Origin: Chitinophaga fulva
GTDB taxonomy: Bacteria > Bacteroidota > Bacteroidia > Chitinophagales > Chitinophagaceae
Assembly: GCF_012927205.1 (NCBI RefSeq)
Contig: NZ_JABBGC010000004.1
Coordinates: 186,001 to 250,000 of the forward strand
Direction: 5' to 3'
Length of the DNA: 64,000 nt
Under the pieces are notes generated by a model. That model had not been told where the DNA came from and searched no databases. It saw nothing but the letters and a program-made list of their open reading frames with translations. Shown here piece by piece: positions 62,802 through 64,000 of this stretch (positions are counted from its first letter, which is position 1; each line of letters opens with the position of its first letter). The translations under genes were made by a program, and so were the position numbers.

Positions 62802-63028
62802 TGTGACTGGTTGCGCTTCCGGAGCTTCCAAAGATTTGTCACTAACGAGATCATACAGCCAATAAAAATGATGCTCAAACCTGTAAGGGTGAGTTTTATC
62901 CAAAGTTCAACCGCGGCGATTTCAGCAAATATGTAGTTCGTAAGAGGCTCTGTCAGGAAAAGAAACCCCACCGACAGGAGTATCCAGGCGAGAATATGAT
63001 AGAGTATGACGCGACCTTTCTTTTTCAT
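62798..63028 (-). CDS. Small two-helix membrane protein
   Basis: A 76-residue protein with two hydrophobic segments (ILYHILAWILLSVGFLFL and LTLTGLSIIFIGCMISLV) and a basic C-terminus (KLRKRNQSH). I do not recognise it. Its stop codon overlaps that of the AraC gene by four bases. Confidence 0.6.
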   Translation of the reverse strand: MKKKGRVILYHILAWILLSVGFLFLTEPLTNYIFAEIAAVELWIKLTLTGLSIIFIGCMISLVTNLWKLRKRNQSH

Positions 63029-63202
63029 ATGTGGCGGGATAAATCAGGTGATACGCCGAAGGGTGGCGAGGTTAATACTGATTGAAATATTACTAAATAT
63101 AACGAATGCCGGCAATAATTTAATCGCAGTCCTGTAGAACTCCATTATTGTCCTGTCCCTCTCCGGGCCAGCCACTGTAACTTTGAAGAAAAAAAACTGA
63201 TT

Positions 63203-63814
63203 ATGAAACAGAAATGGGATGAAAGATACCAAAACGATTTTTTTGTCTATGGGAAAGAACCGAATGAATTTTTCAGGGAATGGCTGCCCAAATTCACACC
63301 CGGCGCCATACTGATGCCTGCCGACGGAGAAGGTCGCAATGGCGTGTTTGCTGCGCAAAAAGGCTGGCAGGTAACGTCCTTCGATCAGAGCGAACAAGGG
63401 AAGATAAAAGCCATGCAACTGGCGGCAGAACGACAGGTATCACTGGATTATATTGTCGGTAACCTTGAAGACCTTCGATTTGAAGCAGCTTCCTTCGATG
63501 CTATGGGGCTGATTTATGCCCACTTTGCCGGTGATAAAAAAGTGCAGTTCCACCAGCAGTTGGACACTTATCTCAAACCGGGCGGCATCATTATTTTGGA
63601 AGCTTTCAGCAAACAACATCGCGGGTTTAAGATCGCCAATCCCGGTGTGGGCGGCCCAGATGCGTTAGACGACCTGTACTCAAAAGAAGAGATCACTACC
63701 GATTTCGGAAATTATGATATCTTGATGCTGGAGGAAGAAGAAATCCTGTTGAATGAAGGGCAGTTTCATATCGGCAGAGGATCGGTGGTCCGGTTTGCAG
63801 GCAGGAAAAGATAA
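63203..63814 (+). CDS. Class I SAM-dependent methyltransferase (TehB-like)
   Basis: A 203-residue protein. WDERYQNDFFVYGKEPNEFF and the degenerate motif I GAILMPADGEGRNGVFAA, followed by VTSFDQSEQG (acidic ribose-binding loop), VGNLEDLRFEAASFDAMGLIYAHF and KPGGIIILEAF, place it in the TehB/UbiE-like group. The first glycine-rich loop has Ala-Asp-Gly-Glu-Gly rather than the usual G-x-G-x-G, as in related family members. It is followed 12 bases on by another methyltransferase gene. Confidence 0.88.
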   Translation: MKQKWDERYQNDFFVYGKEPNEFFREWLPKFTPGAILMPADGEGRNGVFAAQKGWQVTSFDQSEQGKIKAMQLAAERQVSLDYIVGNLEDLRFEAASFDAMGLIYAHFAGDKKVQFHQQLDTYLKPGGIIILEAFSKQHRGFKIANPGVGGPDALDDLYSKEEITTDFGNYDILMLEEEEILLNEGQFHIGRGSVVRFAGRKR

Positions 63815-63826
63815 CCTATATACTAC

Positions 63827-64000
63827 ATGAAATTATTAACATCCTCAGCGCTTATCTGGTCGCCGGTGGTGGCCAACAACCGGATGAACCGGAAGCGACA
63901 GGCCAGCGGTATCAACAGCTATGAAAAAGAATTGAACTTAAAACCGGAAAGCTGGTTGAACGACCGTCTACAGCAAAGCGGGCAGGCCGCATGGCTGGAC
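63827..64000 (+). CDS. Class I SAM-dependent methyltransferase (3' partial)
   Basis: The first 58 codons of a gene cut by the window end, starting MKLLTSSALIWSPVVANN. The opening (SPVVANNRMNRKR, GINSYEKEL, AAWLD) matches what I recall of small Bacteroidota methyltransferases in which a glycine-rich SAM loop follows directly after WLD; that loop is outside the window. It follows the preceding methyltransferase by 12 bases and is probably in the same operon. Confidence 0.6.
   Translation, partial: MKLLTSSALIWSPVVANNRMNRKRQASGINSYEKELNLKPESWLNDRLQQSGQAAWLD

Overview
The window looks like a chromosome segment from a Chitinophaga-like member of the Bacteroidota (family Chitinophagaceae). The evidence is four SusC/SusD-type outer-membrane pairs, ECF sigma/FecR regulators, weak or absent Shine-Dalgarno sequences, Bacteroidota-type lipoproteins and periplasmic enzymes, moderate GC, and an initiator tRNA with no encoded CCA. 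All calls come from reading translations and motifs by eye; no database search was run.

Layout. (1) 1-4203: SusC (5' end outside the window) and SusD. (2) 4319-15730: ECF sigma factor and a five-helix membrane protein on the minus strand, then FecR, an STN-type SusC, SusD and a phosphoesterase/beta-propeller protein on the plus strand. (3) 15813-20605: YiaA-like membrane protein, initiator tRNA-Met, NIPSNAP protein, SUFU-domain protein and an unknown secreted protein. (4) 20686-29213: an ECF sigma factor with a small membrane partner, then a pilus-like cluster (secreted subunit, usher-like barrel, Crp regulator, PapD-like chaperone), then TraB/GumN and a paralogue of the membrane partner behind a near-copy of the sigma-gene promoter. 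(5) 29310-33100: TonB-dependent receptor, unknown secreted protein and exported formylglycine-generating-enzyme-like protein. (6) 33109-37078: candidate toxin-antitoxin pair, NTF2-like protein, HxlR regulator, and a decayed efflux locus (HlyD, truncated TolC, truncated AraC). (7) 37140-38486: a 65-residue Cys-tailed peptide followed by a DUF692/MNIO enzyme, a probable RiPP system. (8) 38569-49635: lipoprotein, HAD phosphatase, a SusD/SusC locus divergent from a heparinase II/III lyase, paired Crp regulators and a DUF1275 protein. (9) 49651-61613: small protein, methyltransferase, then a sigma/FecR/SusC/SusD locus with a zinc-metallopeptidase-like lipoprotein, a GH27 alpha-galactosidase and a six-hairpin glycosidase-like protein. 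(10) 61614-64000: gene stub, AraC regulator, small membrane protein and two methyltransferases, the last cut by the window end.

How the parts work together. The SusC/SusD loci import oligosaccharides or peptides, and the linked hydrolases trim them. The two loci with FecR are exactly those whose SusC carries an N-terminal STN signalling domain (7858 and 52734); the heparinase locus lacks STN and FecR and instead has repeated GTATAC-centred palindromes. The strongest candidates for something undescribed are the peptide/MNIO pair at 37140-38486 and the pilus-like cluster with its 20-bp direct repeats and flanking sigma-controlled paralogues.
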